Under the pieces are notes generated by a model that saw only the letters and a list, made by a program, of their open reading frames with translations, was not told where the DNA came from and did not search any database. Source: Diploscapter coronatus (lineage: Eukaryota > Nematoda > Chromadorea > Rhabditida > Rhabditidae). Taken from it: 64,000 bases of DNA. How positions within the stretch are numbered: the stretch's first letter is position 1; each line of letters starts with the position of its first letter. Positions 29,101 through 59,057 of the stretch are shown one piece after another. The DNA lies in the NCBI GenBank assembly GCA_964036155.1, contig OZ038422.1:6471201-6535200 (forward strand). Reading direction: 5' to 3'. The position numbers and the translations under genes were made by a program.

Positions 29101-30211
29101 TCAAGGATGGGAATAGCAGACAGGAGGCTTGGAACAAGAATGGAGTCGAGTTGAATAGGGTGGGGAAAATTCTTTTCTTCTAAAATTTCTATTATGATAT
29201 TGACTTTGATGATGTGAAAAAAGAAAATTTATCACATTTGCAACTAAAATACTCATCAATTCATATATATATTTTTTTAAAAATAAATTTTTTCATCCCT
29301 GGCCTCCCAAAACTGCATAATTTTTTTGCGATTTCTACAGGCCGCCCGTCTACACACTCGCTATTTCATCGCTTTATGTTTCTACGAGGCCGTGGCACAG
29401 ATTGCAGACTCGGCCTGTAGAGTAGTCCTTCAAGATCTGCTCCATTTGCATCTCGACTACGAACTACTCGATACGGCTGGGTATCTTTTGCAGGTTGGAA
29501 CTTTGCTAATTTATTCATTCGAGCTGATCTTCATAATGACAAGAAATTGATCAGCAATCTAATGTACGATATGCTCCTAATATTTTATCATGTTGTACAA
29601 GTTGATTCCGAATTACTTTCTGACATGAAGTTAATGATGATTTTTAAAAGCACTGATATTTTATTAATTTCGCAGGATAAATTTTAGGATGGTTATTTAT
29701 CATCGCACCAGATCGACTGGCTGAAGGACGACATGTACAGACTGCTGGCAAAAATTCGTCCAAATGCCGTTTCGCTCGTCGACTCCTTCGAATTCTCCGA
29801 CAGGGAACTCAGATCGGTATGAAATTTCGGATTTCTTTTCTTTTCATTATTTACGTTACAATTCTCGAATCAGGAATGAACGAATGCTGGAATTTTCGAA
29901 AATTTCTAACCAAATAATTTTTCTAAGACCAAGTAACTATCTAAATTGCTGTACCAAATTAGCATCTTCTTACAGGCTTATCTCCTAGCAAATTGTTATC
30001 CTCGGAAATTTAGGTGCTTGGCCGAAGAGACGGCCATGTCTATGAGAATCTGTACAAATGGGCGAAAGCTAGCGAGCTCAATCGAGATGACGTAAGTTTG
30101 TTTATAAAATGTACGAAATTTCTGAAAACTGAGTAAGAATATTAGGTACTGCCATATGTGCACAAATATCTGACTCCGATGATGAACGAAGCTAGAAAAA
30201 GCAAAATCTAA
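26131..30211 (+). CDS. acox: Peroxisomal acyl-CoA oxidase
   Basis: FAD enzyme of the first step of peroxisomal beta-oxidation: it forms trans-2-enoyl-CoA and hydrogen peroxide. In nematodes this family also trims ascaroside pheromone side chains. Eighteen exons: 26131-26244, 26470-26586, 26631-26704, 26839-26999, 27238-27348, 27467-27583, 27627-27742, 27859-28028, 28223-28367, 28425-28508, 28586-28646, 28694-28757, 28859-28974, 29020-29159, 29341-29493, 29688-29816, 30014-30091 and 30146-30211, giving 671 residues. Family blocks: [59 protein letters not shown], and [12 protein letters not shown], which contains the expected catalytic glutamate. The C-terminus is ARKSKI; SKI is a variant of the SKL peroxisomal signal. 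A CTCAG acceptor 12 bases before the ATG suggests trans-splicing. Poly(A) signal at 30260. Confidence 0.97.
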
Positions 30212-30773
30212 CTTTTACAAATCGTAAATATTCTTTAGATTGTCAAAGTTTAGATTACAAATAAATTCTAGAATTCAAAAGGATTTTTTTTAAATCCCGG
30301 ACTTGGAAAATATTGCACATTTTCATTCTCAATTCGCACACCCCTGCCCTACTGTAATGGTTGTGAATTATGAAAGAGCATTCAGTTCAGAATTCAAAGA
30401 ATGACTTGTCATTGCTTCACTCAGCTAGAAGACCACTAATTCCCCATTCACGGCAGGCTTTTGATGCAATTCACGCAACTTTTTGTGTGCCTTTTGTATT
30501 TTTCGAAAATCTTTGACGAATTTGAACGTCTCTGTCATTCCGTCCTTTTCCTGTGCTTAGATTCCCTTGTCTTCTCTCTTTTGTTCCCCTCCCATATTCG
30601 AGATATTTTTGCTTGTTTCTACGGTAGCCATTAACTAGAAATTCAGCAGCCCATATCATTTGACTCTGAACCCTTCTAGACAAAAATGACTACTGCTTGA
30701 ATTTTCAAAGCGAACTTTTGATTCCGAAAATCTTTAAAATCTTTCAGATTTTCTATGTAAGTAATCCTCTAAA
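30212..30773. other. Intergenic region between acyl-CoA oxidase and EGF/ASC gene
   Basis: Contains AATAAA at 30260-30265 (oxidase poly(A) signal) and a CTTTCAG acceptor ending at 30747, 26 bases before the next ATG. A minimal out-of-frame ATG-TAA sits between that acceptor and the start codon. No exon seen. Confidence 0.6.
30260..30265 (+). terminator. Poly(A) signal AATAAA of acyl-CoA oxidase
   Basis: Canonical hexamer about 49 bp after the stop codon. Confidence 0.6.
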
Positions 30774-33700
30774 ATGGCTAATGTTGATATATATTTTGTG
30801 TGCAAATTACTGCTTTGTCTGGCTGCCTATGCAATATCACAGACAGTCATACCGAATACATTGAGACCTCCTCATGGATGTCATAATCACGGACTCTGCA
30901 CAAATGTAGGTTTTATTTTTTAATGTCTGAATTTAAATTTATATCTAAAACTATCAAGTATAGCAACTCATAAATGGCTTGATGAAGTATCCTAACTTTT
31001 GCTACTATTTCTCCGTAACCTCACCTTTTTCTCTTCCTAACTATAGCCCACATCTTGACATCATCACCTCATCAAGTCATCTACAAATTGTCATTCAAGA
31101 TCGAACATTTGAAATCCCTATTGCTATAAAAGAGTGAGTTAGTTTTTGTAGCCGAAGAAATCACTTTACGACGCAAATTCGAGCACGTATCAATGGACCT
31201 GTCCTGCGAACGACTGCGTCTGCGTCAATGGAACACAAAATGGGACTAAACCTTGTCTTGAAAGTATGCTTTACTTTTATTTTTTGTAAATTTGAAATTG
31301 AATTCGTTGCTTTTCTGGATTGTAATAATGCAATTCGATTTTACGTGAAATTTCAAACAATATTCGAAGAAAATAACGAAAGCGCTCTAATTTTAAGACA
31401 ATGAAGAAGAGCTAATTTATTGAGCCTCATTTCAGTAATAGACCAATGCATTAACGCCCCATGCCCCAACAACCCCGATCAGCACTGGAAGTGTACAACT
31501 GGAATCAACAGCCATAAATGCTCTTGCGCGACAGGTTAGCATATTACTCTGAGGGCTCATGGTTTTTACTCAAGTTTATTCGCTCAATTGAATACCCTTG
31601 CTAATATTTTGATCATTTTTAGCTGTTCATATTTGCGAATCATGTTTGTTCTATTATCATCTGTATATGCTAAAATGTCTAAGATGGCGCTTATGCTGAA
31701 AACGCCAATTCAGGTTGGATGGGAGATAATTGCGACGTACAATCCTCATCTCCTTGTTCTTCCTCACCCTGTCTGAATGGAGGAACTTGCGTTGAGGGCA
31801 ATTCTACAAGCTACACTTGTGAATGTCAGGACAAATATTCGGGGACCAGATGCGAAAGTAGTTATCCACAGTTTCGATTTGGATGATTATGGATTTTCAG
31901 AATTCGATTATTGCTCCAATACGACATGCAGTAACGGGGGCACATGTCAGAATGTGTTCGACAACACTGATTTCTACTGCAATTGCACTGATTTGGTAGG
32001 TTTCCATGGTTCTTGAAGAGGAATGCAGTTTTCTCTGAAGAAATAATGAAATGTTAGTAATGGAAATTGACAATTGAGCCAATTTCACATCTTCTCGAAA
32101 AACCCTCTCTTATAACGTTCTTTCTATTTTCAGTGGCAAGATCGCCTTTGTAAAACATCCAACATCGTTTTCGGTAATTCTAAATTCTGCGTAATATGAA
32201 CAAAATCGTTTCATCCTTCAGAGGATGCTCCATGGAAGGATGGCTGCTATGATTGGAAGAATGTGTTGGATGACCCGCAAAAGTATCCTAACAAATGGGC
32301 AAATGACTGGATGACTGTGGACCTATGTAAGCTCCACTTCGAGAACAACAGGATCTACAGTTATTTCAGTGAGTCGAACTTATTTTTAAAATTTTACTTT
32401 TTGAAAAGACAAACTAATCGTTTTTGGATGTGGTTTCATCACGTCTTCACGAAGTTTGAACTTTGGCTTCAAAATTTTGATCGATAAGCTTGTGAAAATC
32501 CTTAACTTCATTTTAGACGTTGTTTTCAGATACTATTTCAAATTTGAGATCTTCTTGTTCTATCATTTACACTAGCGAAAACAATCGTAAGATTCTAAGG
32601 AACTCGGAAATTTTCAGCTGTGAGCGAGAAGACATGTTATCTATCGAATACTTCGTATCTGGACAAGAAGGAAAACGAAGACTGGGACTGGGATTGTAAG
32701 GTAGTCAAACGGGAAAATGTTCGTTTAGAAAACATCCTTATGATTTGTCTATGAAATATGTCATTGATCCTAGGCAGAAGATCATTTTAATGATGCATTT
32801 AAAAAATATCGTAAGGGACGCTTCCAAACATTCTAGAAGAAACGAATGCGATTTTTCACTCTAATTTTCAGGCCACCTGCCCGGGGGATAACAATCAGCG
32901 ATGTGGAAAGAAGAACGGCAGGGCCTTCGTCTACAAGTACGATAGTGGAAGTGAGTCGAGTTTCCGTTTCTATTATATTGATTTTCCAGAGACCTAAAGT
33001 CAGATAATTTTTGATAATGCATATTGAATTTTTGGTAACCTTTTTCCTTGCGAGCACATTAGCTGCGCAATTGTAAAACGTTAGAGAAATAGGTATAGGG
33101 TAGACCCCAATTTAATGGAAAAGGAAAGCGACTCTGAAGTTCAAACTGCAAAGGTATTCAGAAATGCTGAGAATGCTGAGTTTTCTTTCTAATGAGTGAA
33201 ACTACAATATTTTTGTACATCTTGCAAAATATTTCATGTTGTTTAAAAATGCTCGACTTCTCCTAGAAATTCATTGACTTTGATCTTCAATTGGAATTTG
33301 CAAAGATTTTCAAAGGAACAGGCGAAAATATGCGAATGTCTGCACTTTTCATGTTCTGCTAATTAGCGAATTTCGAGGTTCTTTATGCAAATTCGAAAAG
33401 AAAAGAAGAATGGGAGAATGACAAGTGAAAGAATGAAAACTTAAAAAGCGAATAGAGCTTTGGTCGCTCAATCGAATATTCAAGGAGAAGGAGATTCCCT
33501 TGAACAAAAGGGATTGACGGAATTGAGTGGGAGTCATGGGATAAGAAATGTACCGTAGAAAATAGTACGATGAAATAATTATGAAAAGTTTGTATCGTTG
33601 CTACTCGTTCTCTTGAAAATCAATTGTACATTAATTTGATCAGATCATTATTCTAATTCCTCGAAATATTTTCTTTATGGCAGATGTCAGATGTATTCAT

Positions 33701-36700
33701 TTCAATATTTAGCTGGAAAATACCGATAGAACAAATTTTAGAGGCCGATGAAAATCCGTGTGGAGAAAATGCGACATTGTGTTCGGCAGATATCGGACAG
33801 GTAATAAATCGGGAGTACACTGAAATCTAGGTCATGGTAGATTCGATTTATTGACTTGTCTAATTCTAATTATCAGGGAGCTTTCAAGCCAATTCAATGT
33901 TCTGATGCATTTAAAATATGTTTTCACATCTCAGTATAATACTTGCGAGTTGCAGGGAATCTGCGTAAATATGGCTTCAAGTGCAGATCCAGATTACATG
34001 TGTATTTGCCATCCAATGTACACGGGCGACGATTGCGAGAGCCTCAAAACAAACCCCTGTATGGACGATCCTCCGATTTGTCAGAACAACGGAACATGTT
34101 CATACGACTGGGTAACTTACAAACACACTTGCAAGTGTGACTCCGACTACAAGGGAGATAATTGCGAATGTGAGTTAATGTTTTCATTTTTCAAATTGAC
34201 GCTAAGGATTTTGTATTTTTCAGACCCTAAACAGTGCATGTCGACGAGCTGTAAAAATGGGGGGACTTGCATCGAGAAGGACGATGGAAGTTTTGACTGT
34301 GAATGCTTGAGTACGAATTTTACCATGCAATTTATTTTGAAGATTTTTAGACTATTATCACGGCGATTACTGCGAAGAAATTTCCCGCTGTGAATACGAC
34401 AAACCCTGTGGAGATCACGGCACATGTAGTGATGGGTCTTATAGCGGAATCGATCCAGAATTCAATTGGTTGGCAGGCAGCATTTAGAATAATTATGAAT
34501 TTTCCATGAATCTTATGCGACAATTATGGTTTCTCATTAGTTACGATTCGCATTCATAGCGGACATCTCTAAATTAGTGATGTTGATATTTCAGTACGTG
34601 TTCAAATGGTTGGATGGGACCAAGGTGTGAGAACGAAACCAATGAATGCGTACCGGATCCGTGCAAAAACGGTGCTACTTGTGAAGATCTTCCTCTAGCC
34701 TTCACATGTCATTGTGCTGATGGTAAGAATTTTGAAGAAAAAAACGCAAATGTCATGTGAAGAAGTTACATTTTCTTTCCGAATAAAACATTATCGTCGA
34801 GTGAATAGATCCTTTGAATTTCATCTTGCGTGACCTCTCACCTAAAATCTCTCATTCTGGCTGAAGGTCTACCAAGATCTGTGTACCGGACAACCTGATT
34901 CCAAGCATTTCAGGAACAAACGGCAATCTATGTGAGAATATCATTCCTTTTTGCGTGCCTACGGACTATGATGGACAATGGGCAGAAAACCCCTGTAGGA
35001 AGAAGGACGGTGAAGCGAAATGTGTCGAAAAAATAGGAGGTTCATAACCTTTTCCTTAGCTGCACTGCGTAGACTATGCAAATCTGTTTTGAGGATTCGC
35101 GTGCAACTGCAGCGCAATGTGGATAGGCGAGCTTTGCGACATGAACGTGATCATTCGAGACGTTCTTCTCGCTATCTATGGACGGGTCGAACTCACCATG
35201 ATTCCAGTAGTCTTTTTTACTTAGAAAATTATTTATTATAAAATTTTATCGTTATTTTATTGAAATCTCAGAGCTTTATCCAGCGACTATACCGTCTGCA
35301 TAAAAATCCAACTCTGATGATTTCAAATTCGAACGATCTGGGAGTGCATTAGATTACGATAAAAGTTTGGAAGTCATGACGGTTCGAACATGCTTATTTT
35401 ATTCGTCGAAAGTTAAAGCGAACCAATGAAGCTAAAATGCGGATGAATACATAACTTTATGCACCCAGACATGCAGTCGAAGTTTTAGCTGATTGAACTC
35501 CGCTAAATAGGCAAAAAAAACCATCACAACACATTGCGCTTCTAAATTATTCCTTATCATGACACAAAAATTCAGCTAAAACATGCTACGACGTTCCAGT
35601 TCTTCAATTCTATAGATTCTCGTTTAAATCCGTAAATGGCCTCTCCTCTCTTAACAAAGAAGAATTTTAGCTGCTAGAAGATTTGCTGAAGAATCCAGCC
35701 CTAATCAAAGACATGGTCCCTTTCATTCTCGGTCTGCTCGACTACGACGACAGACTGCCTCTCTCATGGACGGCTGATGACATTTTCGAGTACATCGCCT
35801 ACGAAGAAAAATCTCTCGATCCTCAAATACACCTCAACCAATGGAACGACGTGGTCCTTGGGAATTGCTTTACGTAGGTCATATTGGATCCAATTCGACT
35901 GATCGGATCGTATTGGGGTTTTGAATAAACGCATCGGATCTGGTTGGGTTGGGTTTAAAAAAGCATTGGGCCACAAATTTTCCGATATTCCAACAATCAC
36001 GCTTTAGCCTTAATCATCGTATGAACACAAACTACACATTCAAGGTGCGAGACGGAGGCAGTTTGAATGGCGAGTGATTAGAAAACTCGAGCATCGAATC
36101 TAGTCACACATTTTCAGGAGTGAGAGCAAAACTGAAGATCATGGTCGAAGAGTACGTGCCGTGGACAGACACTTCGGGAATTCTGGTCTTTGTGCACAAC
36201 ATCGAAGACTACATCTTCTCAGAGTCGGTGCGATACATGGCGGAGCCCAATGGGGAATTCATGATCGACATCTTCGATGTGAGAATTTACGAAATGATTG
36301 AGAATAGATTAGCAGCACTTTCTAGATTTCTAGACAACCCAAGACGTGGAAACAATTCCTTCGCAAAAAAACCTTTGTCCTCCAATTAGATCTCAAATAT
36401 TTCGCGACCCTCAACTTTAGAATCTTGGGAAGGGTTGGCTAGATCATGGTATCTTTCCCACACAACTTCACTTATGATAGTCGAATTTTCGAATTGCGAG
36501 GTAGCGAAGAATTCAAACCCCCAAGCATCTGTCAAATTTACTGCATGCATCAGAAATCTGGATATTGGCCCTTACGAGGCTGAATTCGAAGCTTCATTCA
36601 GCCATTTTCGGAAAATGTAGTTGTCTAAGATTACAATTTCCAGACGGAATACACTCGTCTCGGAGGTCGATACGGAAAATGTGTTCGGACAAAGGATGAC

Positions 36701-37798
36701 GTCGACGCATACTATTACGACGGTCTCTATGCCACTGAAGGATGTCTGAGAACGTGCTACCAGAAGATGATCAACTCGTCTTGTGGATGCATGGATCCAA
36801 GTACGAGTTTGTTGGAGTCACTTTCATAGATAAGCTTTCAGGATATCCTGTACCCCCCGGAAATCCTCTCTGTGAATTGTCAGAAAGTAAGCATCATCTT
36901 GGTTTGTTCGATCTGCTTGATCTGTGATGAAAGTGGAAGGGGATTTCCGATATCCTACAAATATGATGTTTTTCATAGTTTGAATTATTGGATGGTCGAC
37001 TGCTTCTGAGCATTCATCCGAAATTTTTCAATTATCATCTATCTATCTTTTCCAGATTTTGGATTTCTACCCTGTAAAAAGTCGATATATCGGTCCAACC
37101 CAGAATAACGATCTTGGTCAAGCACGATTCTATTGATTTGCCAAGCATTCACTCATTTACCCTACCTAATCATAGGACCGTGCGTGGAGGGGAGCACGAA
37201 AGAGGCGGGAGATCCATCGACCTGGCCCGACTGCGTGTGCTACTTGCCGTGTTCTAATCAGCAATACACTGTCACTTGGACGAGATCCAAATTCACGTCT
37301 AGGGTTGTTAAACTTGCCAATTCTAAGCAACCTCCAATACTTTAGCCAGTAGAGTGTGAAGAAGATCCGTTTCCTGGGTGCAAAAAGAAAGAACAGGAAA
37401 AGGTGTCCATCAAAGTGCGAGTCACTGACCTGACTTATCAAGTCTATGCCGAGATCCCATCCATGACGGTAATTTGTTATTTTGAAACGATGCTACTTTG
37501 CGTGAGGTATTATTCAATTTTATACCATAGAGGTAGATCCAAAATAACGCGAGGGATAGAAATAGCAGTCAGTCCTTCCAGTCTGTCTTAAACGAGAAAC
37601 TACAACAAGAGCGTTTCCATTATCAAGACTAGCGGATATCTAACTTAATAATTGGTTAAATTTCAGTTCAACCGTTTCATTTCGTATCTCGGAGGTCTAC
37701 TTGGCATCCTGAACGGTCTCTCGATCGTCTCTCTCATCGAGTTCGTCTTCCTTTTTGTCAAAATCTCTTACCTCGCTGTGTCGGGCAAAAATCTTTGA
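30774..37798 (+). CDS. EGF-repeat / WSC-like / DEG-ENaC (ASC) membrane protein, EGAS-like
   Basis: Exons: 30774-30905, 31152-31263, 31436-31534, 31714-31857, 31901-31995, 32134-32173, 32222-32368, 32618-32700, 32872-32950, 33742-33800, 33935-34169, 34224-34310, 34351-34468, 34595-34722, 34914-35039, 35094-35206, 35671-35873, 36008-36069, 36118-36278, 36644-36800, 36842-36886, 37176-37303, 37346-37468 and 37667-37798, giving 935 residues. Order: signal peptide (LLLCLAAYAIS); about four EGF-like modules; a WSC-like module (GCYDWKNVL...DWMTVDLC...CPGDNNQRCG); about six more EGF-like modules (such as CKNGGTCIEKDDGSFDCEC); then a DEG/ENaC ectodomain with LGNCFT, YGKC and GCLRTCYQK...CGC. The pore helix is LGGLLGILNGLSIVSLIEF with the G-x-S filter. 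C. elegans EGAS proteins join EGF to ASC. No first transmembrane helix is visible before the ASC ectodomain. The intron after 36069 needs a GC donor. Confidence 0.9.
32222..32950 (+). other. WSC-like cysteine module within the EGF/ASC gene
   Basis: Three exons (32222-32368, 32618-32700, 32872-32950) encode a segment that does not follow EGF spacing. Its cysteine and aromatic pattern (GCYDW, DWMTVDLC, KTCYLSN, CKATCPGDNNQRCG, AFVYKYD) fits the WSC carbohydrate-binding domain. The match is by eye. Confidence 0.6.
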
Positions 37799-38302
37799 AT
37801 TCACGTGTCAAATTTATAAGTTCAAGAAATTCAAGAAATTCAAGAACAAGCGCAAGCGGCTCAAGTTTAGGAAAAATCAGAAGATTTATCATAGCTCATT
37901 TCGGTTATATTTCCTTCCTTTTACAAGTAAATAGTTTTAAATCGGGAAATGCTTTGATCTCGAACCACAAAAATCATATTGTCTCGTGTGCACTGAAATG
38001 CTTTTGCACAGAAATTCATATCAGCAATGGATCGAAATCCTGTTCCGATCTCCAAATAAATGAGACACTATTCCGATATCAATTTCACTATTCCAAATTT
38101 AAACTCAAATTCAAATTCAAACAATCTCTGATTCTAATCACTACATTTTAGATTTTTCTATATTCATAAACTAAATTATAATAAAATGATAAAAATTTGT
38201 ATGATTTCCTATTACTTTTTAAAAAAAAATGTTTCTTTTTTCTATCCGCGCGAGGTGCTTTTTTTTATATAGTATGGGTTGCCAAGGTAATTTTTTGTAA
38301 AA
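37799..38302. other. 3' flank of the EGF/ASC gene
   Basis: AT-rich. Contains short AATTCAAG tandem units near 37820-37845 and a poly(A) signal AATAAA at 38180-38185. No gene seen. Confidence 0.6.
38180..38185 (+). terminator. Poly(A) signal AATAAA of the EGF/ASC gene
   Basis: Hexamer about 380 bp after the stop codon; the only clear one in this flank. Confidence 0.4.
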
Positions 38303-38421
38303 AGCTTACAACACCTGGGATTCCCAAGCCGTCTCCGATCCAAGTACTAACCAGGCCCGACGTTGCTTAACTTGCCAGATCGGACGGGATGGCGTGTTCT
38401 CAACGTGGTATGGTCGTAAGC
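38303..38421 (-). rRNA. 5S ribosomal RNA
   Basis: The complement reads GCTTACGACCATACCACGTT at the 5' end, continues with GGCAAGTTAAGCAACGT and TTAGTACTTGGATCGGAGAC (the conserved internal RNA polymerase III control region), and ends GGTGTTGTAAGC. Terminal GCTTAC/GTAAGC pair as helix I. About 119 nt, full length. A T-run follows directly (38298-38303 in complement), fitting a polymerase III terminator. It is a single copy here, and no spliced-leader RNA gene is visible next to it, unlike the linked 5S/SL1 arrays of some nematodes. Confidence 0.97.
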
Positions 38422-40170
38422 GAGTATGTTCACCTGAACAGAGAACAAGAGAGTGCAGTAGGAGAAACAGGTAAATAGAAAATGCAAAGAAGGCACACAA
38501 ATTATTTGTGGAAAACGAAAATAATTTCCTTGGAATTTTAAAACAAAATTACGCGAAAGTTCGTTGGATCTAGTAGAATAAAAATGGATGAATGGAATTC
38601 AAAATAGAAAAAAGTTTCAAAGTTTCAAGGAGTTTCAAGGAGTTTTGAAGAAAACAATGGCGATTTGAATGATTTTAGTCAAATCGAAAGAATGAACACC
38701 AACGCGAGTAAAAATTGAGTAACTCATTCTTTTATGGATTTTTCATTTTCTCTAAATTTAGTTCGATGTCAGGTTCTCAACTAAAATACTAGTGTGCAAT
38801 TTTTGACATTTATTCATCTTAAAATAACTGATAAGATTAGTTTACTTGTTCGATAGATAAGTTTAGCTTAACTTGTAACAATCAAAATCCGTATAAATTG
38901 ATAGAATCTTTGAATGTGATCTTATAAATAAATCAGTAACAGCCTAGACTGCTACATTTGTTGCCGTATTGCAAGTAAATGATGAATTTTTGGTTAATTC
39001 ATTGCATAATTCGAATAAGTAATTGCTACAATAAAGCTGTGATAATAAACGTGATAAATATCTTAAAATGAATTCAAAGATAATATGATAATGAGTGATT
39101 CCATGATATCTTATGAAATTATTATCATTTAGAACCGTGAAAAAGTAGAATTGTGGACTAGAAAAATTTAGAGATGTGTCGCCTGGAAATTAGACAAACC
39201 AAATAGAACTTTACCAGTAATGCAAAAAGAAATTACATTAAAAATTTCGAAAATCACTATTTAACCGGACTAAGTTTTGTAATCGAATAGAGAAATACAA
39301 AGTAATTGATGAAAAAGTAGATAGTGTATTGTCGATGAACGGTTACTTTGAATGAAATAAAAGAGGCGCGTTTCTCTCCCTTCCCTTCTTTGAGGCTCGT
39401 ATATACCGCGGTTTGACGACACTTTTCATTTTTCTGCTCTTTCATCGAAACTAACGGGATTTTCCCATGAAACTTGCTAATTATTTTCCTCTATCGATAA
39501 TTATTCCTAAAACTGGGAAGAAATGAAGAGAAAATAAATGATGGTCTATGCGCGTTTTGTGAGGCTCAAAAGGGGAGAAAAAGAAAGGCGCCTCTTTTAC
39601 CTTATTCCAAGTGATCGTTAATGGACAATACATAGTTAGTTTTTCATACATAAATGCCATTCATTAGCAATAAATAAATGTTTCATAAAATAGGTGTGTA
39701 GATCATGTGAATTCTGAAACCTGACAATAATGTGGAAATAAAGTTGTGCCTTCTGAGGTTAAAAAGAGGAATAGTCGTAAGTTATTTACGAAAGATTGAG
39801 GGAAATGGTAAGGAATAATTTACTGAAGATGGAAATTTATCCCGCAATCTTTTGTAAATCGTCATCGATGAGAAGAAATTTGCCAATGTGCTATGATGTT
39901 GTGGATATGGAATTCCAAGAAACAAAATAAAATAAGAAATGGTAATTTACGGGGTTTTTAACTTTCGTATAATAATTTCAGCTGTTTACAGTAATTATCG
40001 CTGTTATGAAAGTTTGTGCGATTTTACGAAAACAATGTCAAGGAATATACCGAAAACAGCTCAAATTTTAGCCATTAAAATTGTAGAAATAATAGCCATA
40101 ATGTGATGAAAATGTCAGCATTTGTTCTCTGCAGATAGCTTCATCAAATGATCAATCCAAGCCAAAATGA
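38422..40170. other. Intergenic region between 5S rRNA and the EGR gene
   Basis: AT-rich. Contains short imperfect TTTCAAGGAG repeats near 38615-38645 and a pair of about 40-bp imperfect inverted arms at 39357-39400 and 39560-39602. The EGR 3' UTR must lie at the right end. No exon recognised. Confidence 0.6.
39357..39602. repeat. Small inverted-repeat element (MITE-like)
   Basis: TAAAAGAGGCGC at the left and its complement GCGCCTCTTTTA at the right bound arms of about 40 bp (T/C-rich then GAGGCTC versus GAGCCTC) with several mismatches. The spacer is about 160 bp. No coding content. Borders and target duplication are uncertain. Confidence 0.5.
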
Positions 40171-57684
<17,514 letters not shown>

Positions 57685-58902
57685 GACAAGGAAATTTCGC
57701 GAACATAAAGATACCTAAAATTGGCGATTTTATTAAAGAATATCGTAATTCGGCGACTTTTTTTTTAGGATATAAGGAAAGTTCGCTAAAAATCTCATTT
57801 TACAAGAAAAAATTTTGAATTTTAAGATGGGAAGAAAATCTGGGCCGGTAGCGAGATTTTTCGGAAACTCTGATCAGATTAGTAAAAGTATCATTTTTCC
57901 GAAAAAAAACCCCTCATATTATCATTCTCTAGATTCAAACTATTCAGAAAAAATTTCATTTGTCCATGTTTACTTTAGTTTCAAATATAAAAAAAATTTC
58001 CAAAATTATCTACATACCATATATTTCAGAAAATAAAAACAAAATTCCGGGATTACGATCAAAGCATAGAAAATAACTGCGAATTAAAAAATGTTTAAAT
58101 TTAGAAGGAATTATGAAAAATCTTCTCGCTGCTCATTGATGCAATGAAGAAATTTGCAAGTTGTTTGAATTCAAAAATCAAGTTGAAGAAAAACTTTGAT
58201 GATTTCGAGAATAAAGCGGCAATCGAGGGAATGAATAAGTAAAGGAAGTTACTACGAAAAACTAGGCTAAATTATATCGTGACACATCATTTTACAGGTA
58301 AGTTATGCTGTAAGGATTTTTGGAGCGAAGATTTAATTAAGAGAAATGAAATGAAATGGAATTATTGTTGAAAAGAAGTAAGGAAAGATTGTATATGATA
58401 TAACAGTAGCTAACTAACCAGGTCATTTGATTCATTTGCAAAAATAAGGTTTTAAAAATAAAAAAGTTGGAACCAGGAAGCTTCCTATAACGAAACGATT
58501 TTCTCTCGTGCAAATTCTCGTCAAACTGGAACAAGGTGCAACGAGTGAAATTCATCCAATTTTGCGTGTTTCGTTTTATGGATTTGATGCTGCAAAAATT
58601 TTCATTGCGAAAAGCCGCAGCCATTCACAAAAATGGAAAGGAAATATTGAACTTGGAGGACGAGATGGAATGAATGAACACATACGCTTGAAAAACTAAC
58701 GCAATGATCAGATTCGCTAAGGGAACAAGGATATGAATTGAGATCACTGGATACAAATTAGGCGAATTGTAGAGAGGACTGCAAAATCTTATTTTCCGAA
58801 CAGAAAGATATTGAGAAATTGTAGCAGATTGCACATGGAGAGTAGGTGGCAGTTTACGGCGGCGAAATGAGTAATCACTACAGTAAGGTTGAGCGGCCCG
58901 AG

Positions 58903-58942
58903 AGCAGTGGGCTTTGTTGATTCGATCAACGAGCCGACTGCT
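58903..58942. repeat. Inverted repeat, 16 paired bases around a 3-base loop
   Basis: AGCAGT-GGCT-GTTGAT on the left pairs with ATCAAC-AGCC-ACTGCT on the right, with only single-base or two-base interruptions and loop TCG. Seen directly in the sequence. Confidence 0.8.
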
Positions 58943-59057
58943 GGACTGGAAAGTTGCAAGCCTACGACGACCCACGACCAGAGGGTATCTGGCACGGGCG
59001 AGGGACACGTAATGGCGCCTGTCTGCCAACATATCTCGGCGTTCACAGAAAGGAGTT

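Noticed and set aside
35880..35990. GGATC- and GGGTT-rich stretch in an intron of the EGF/ASC gene
   Set aside because: Short, degenerate and without a definable repeat unit or inverted ends.
38200..38302. Spliced-leader RNA gene next to the 5S rRNA
   Set aside because: I looked for the SL1 22-mer and its complement around the 5S gene and did not find it.
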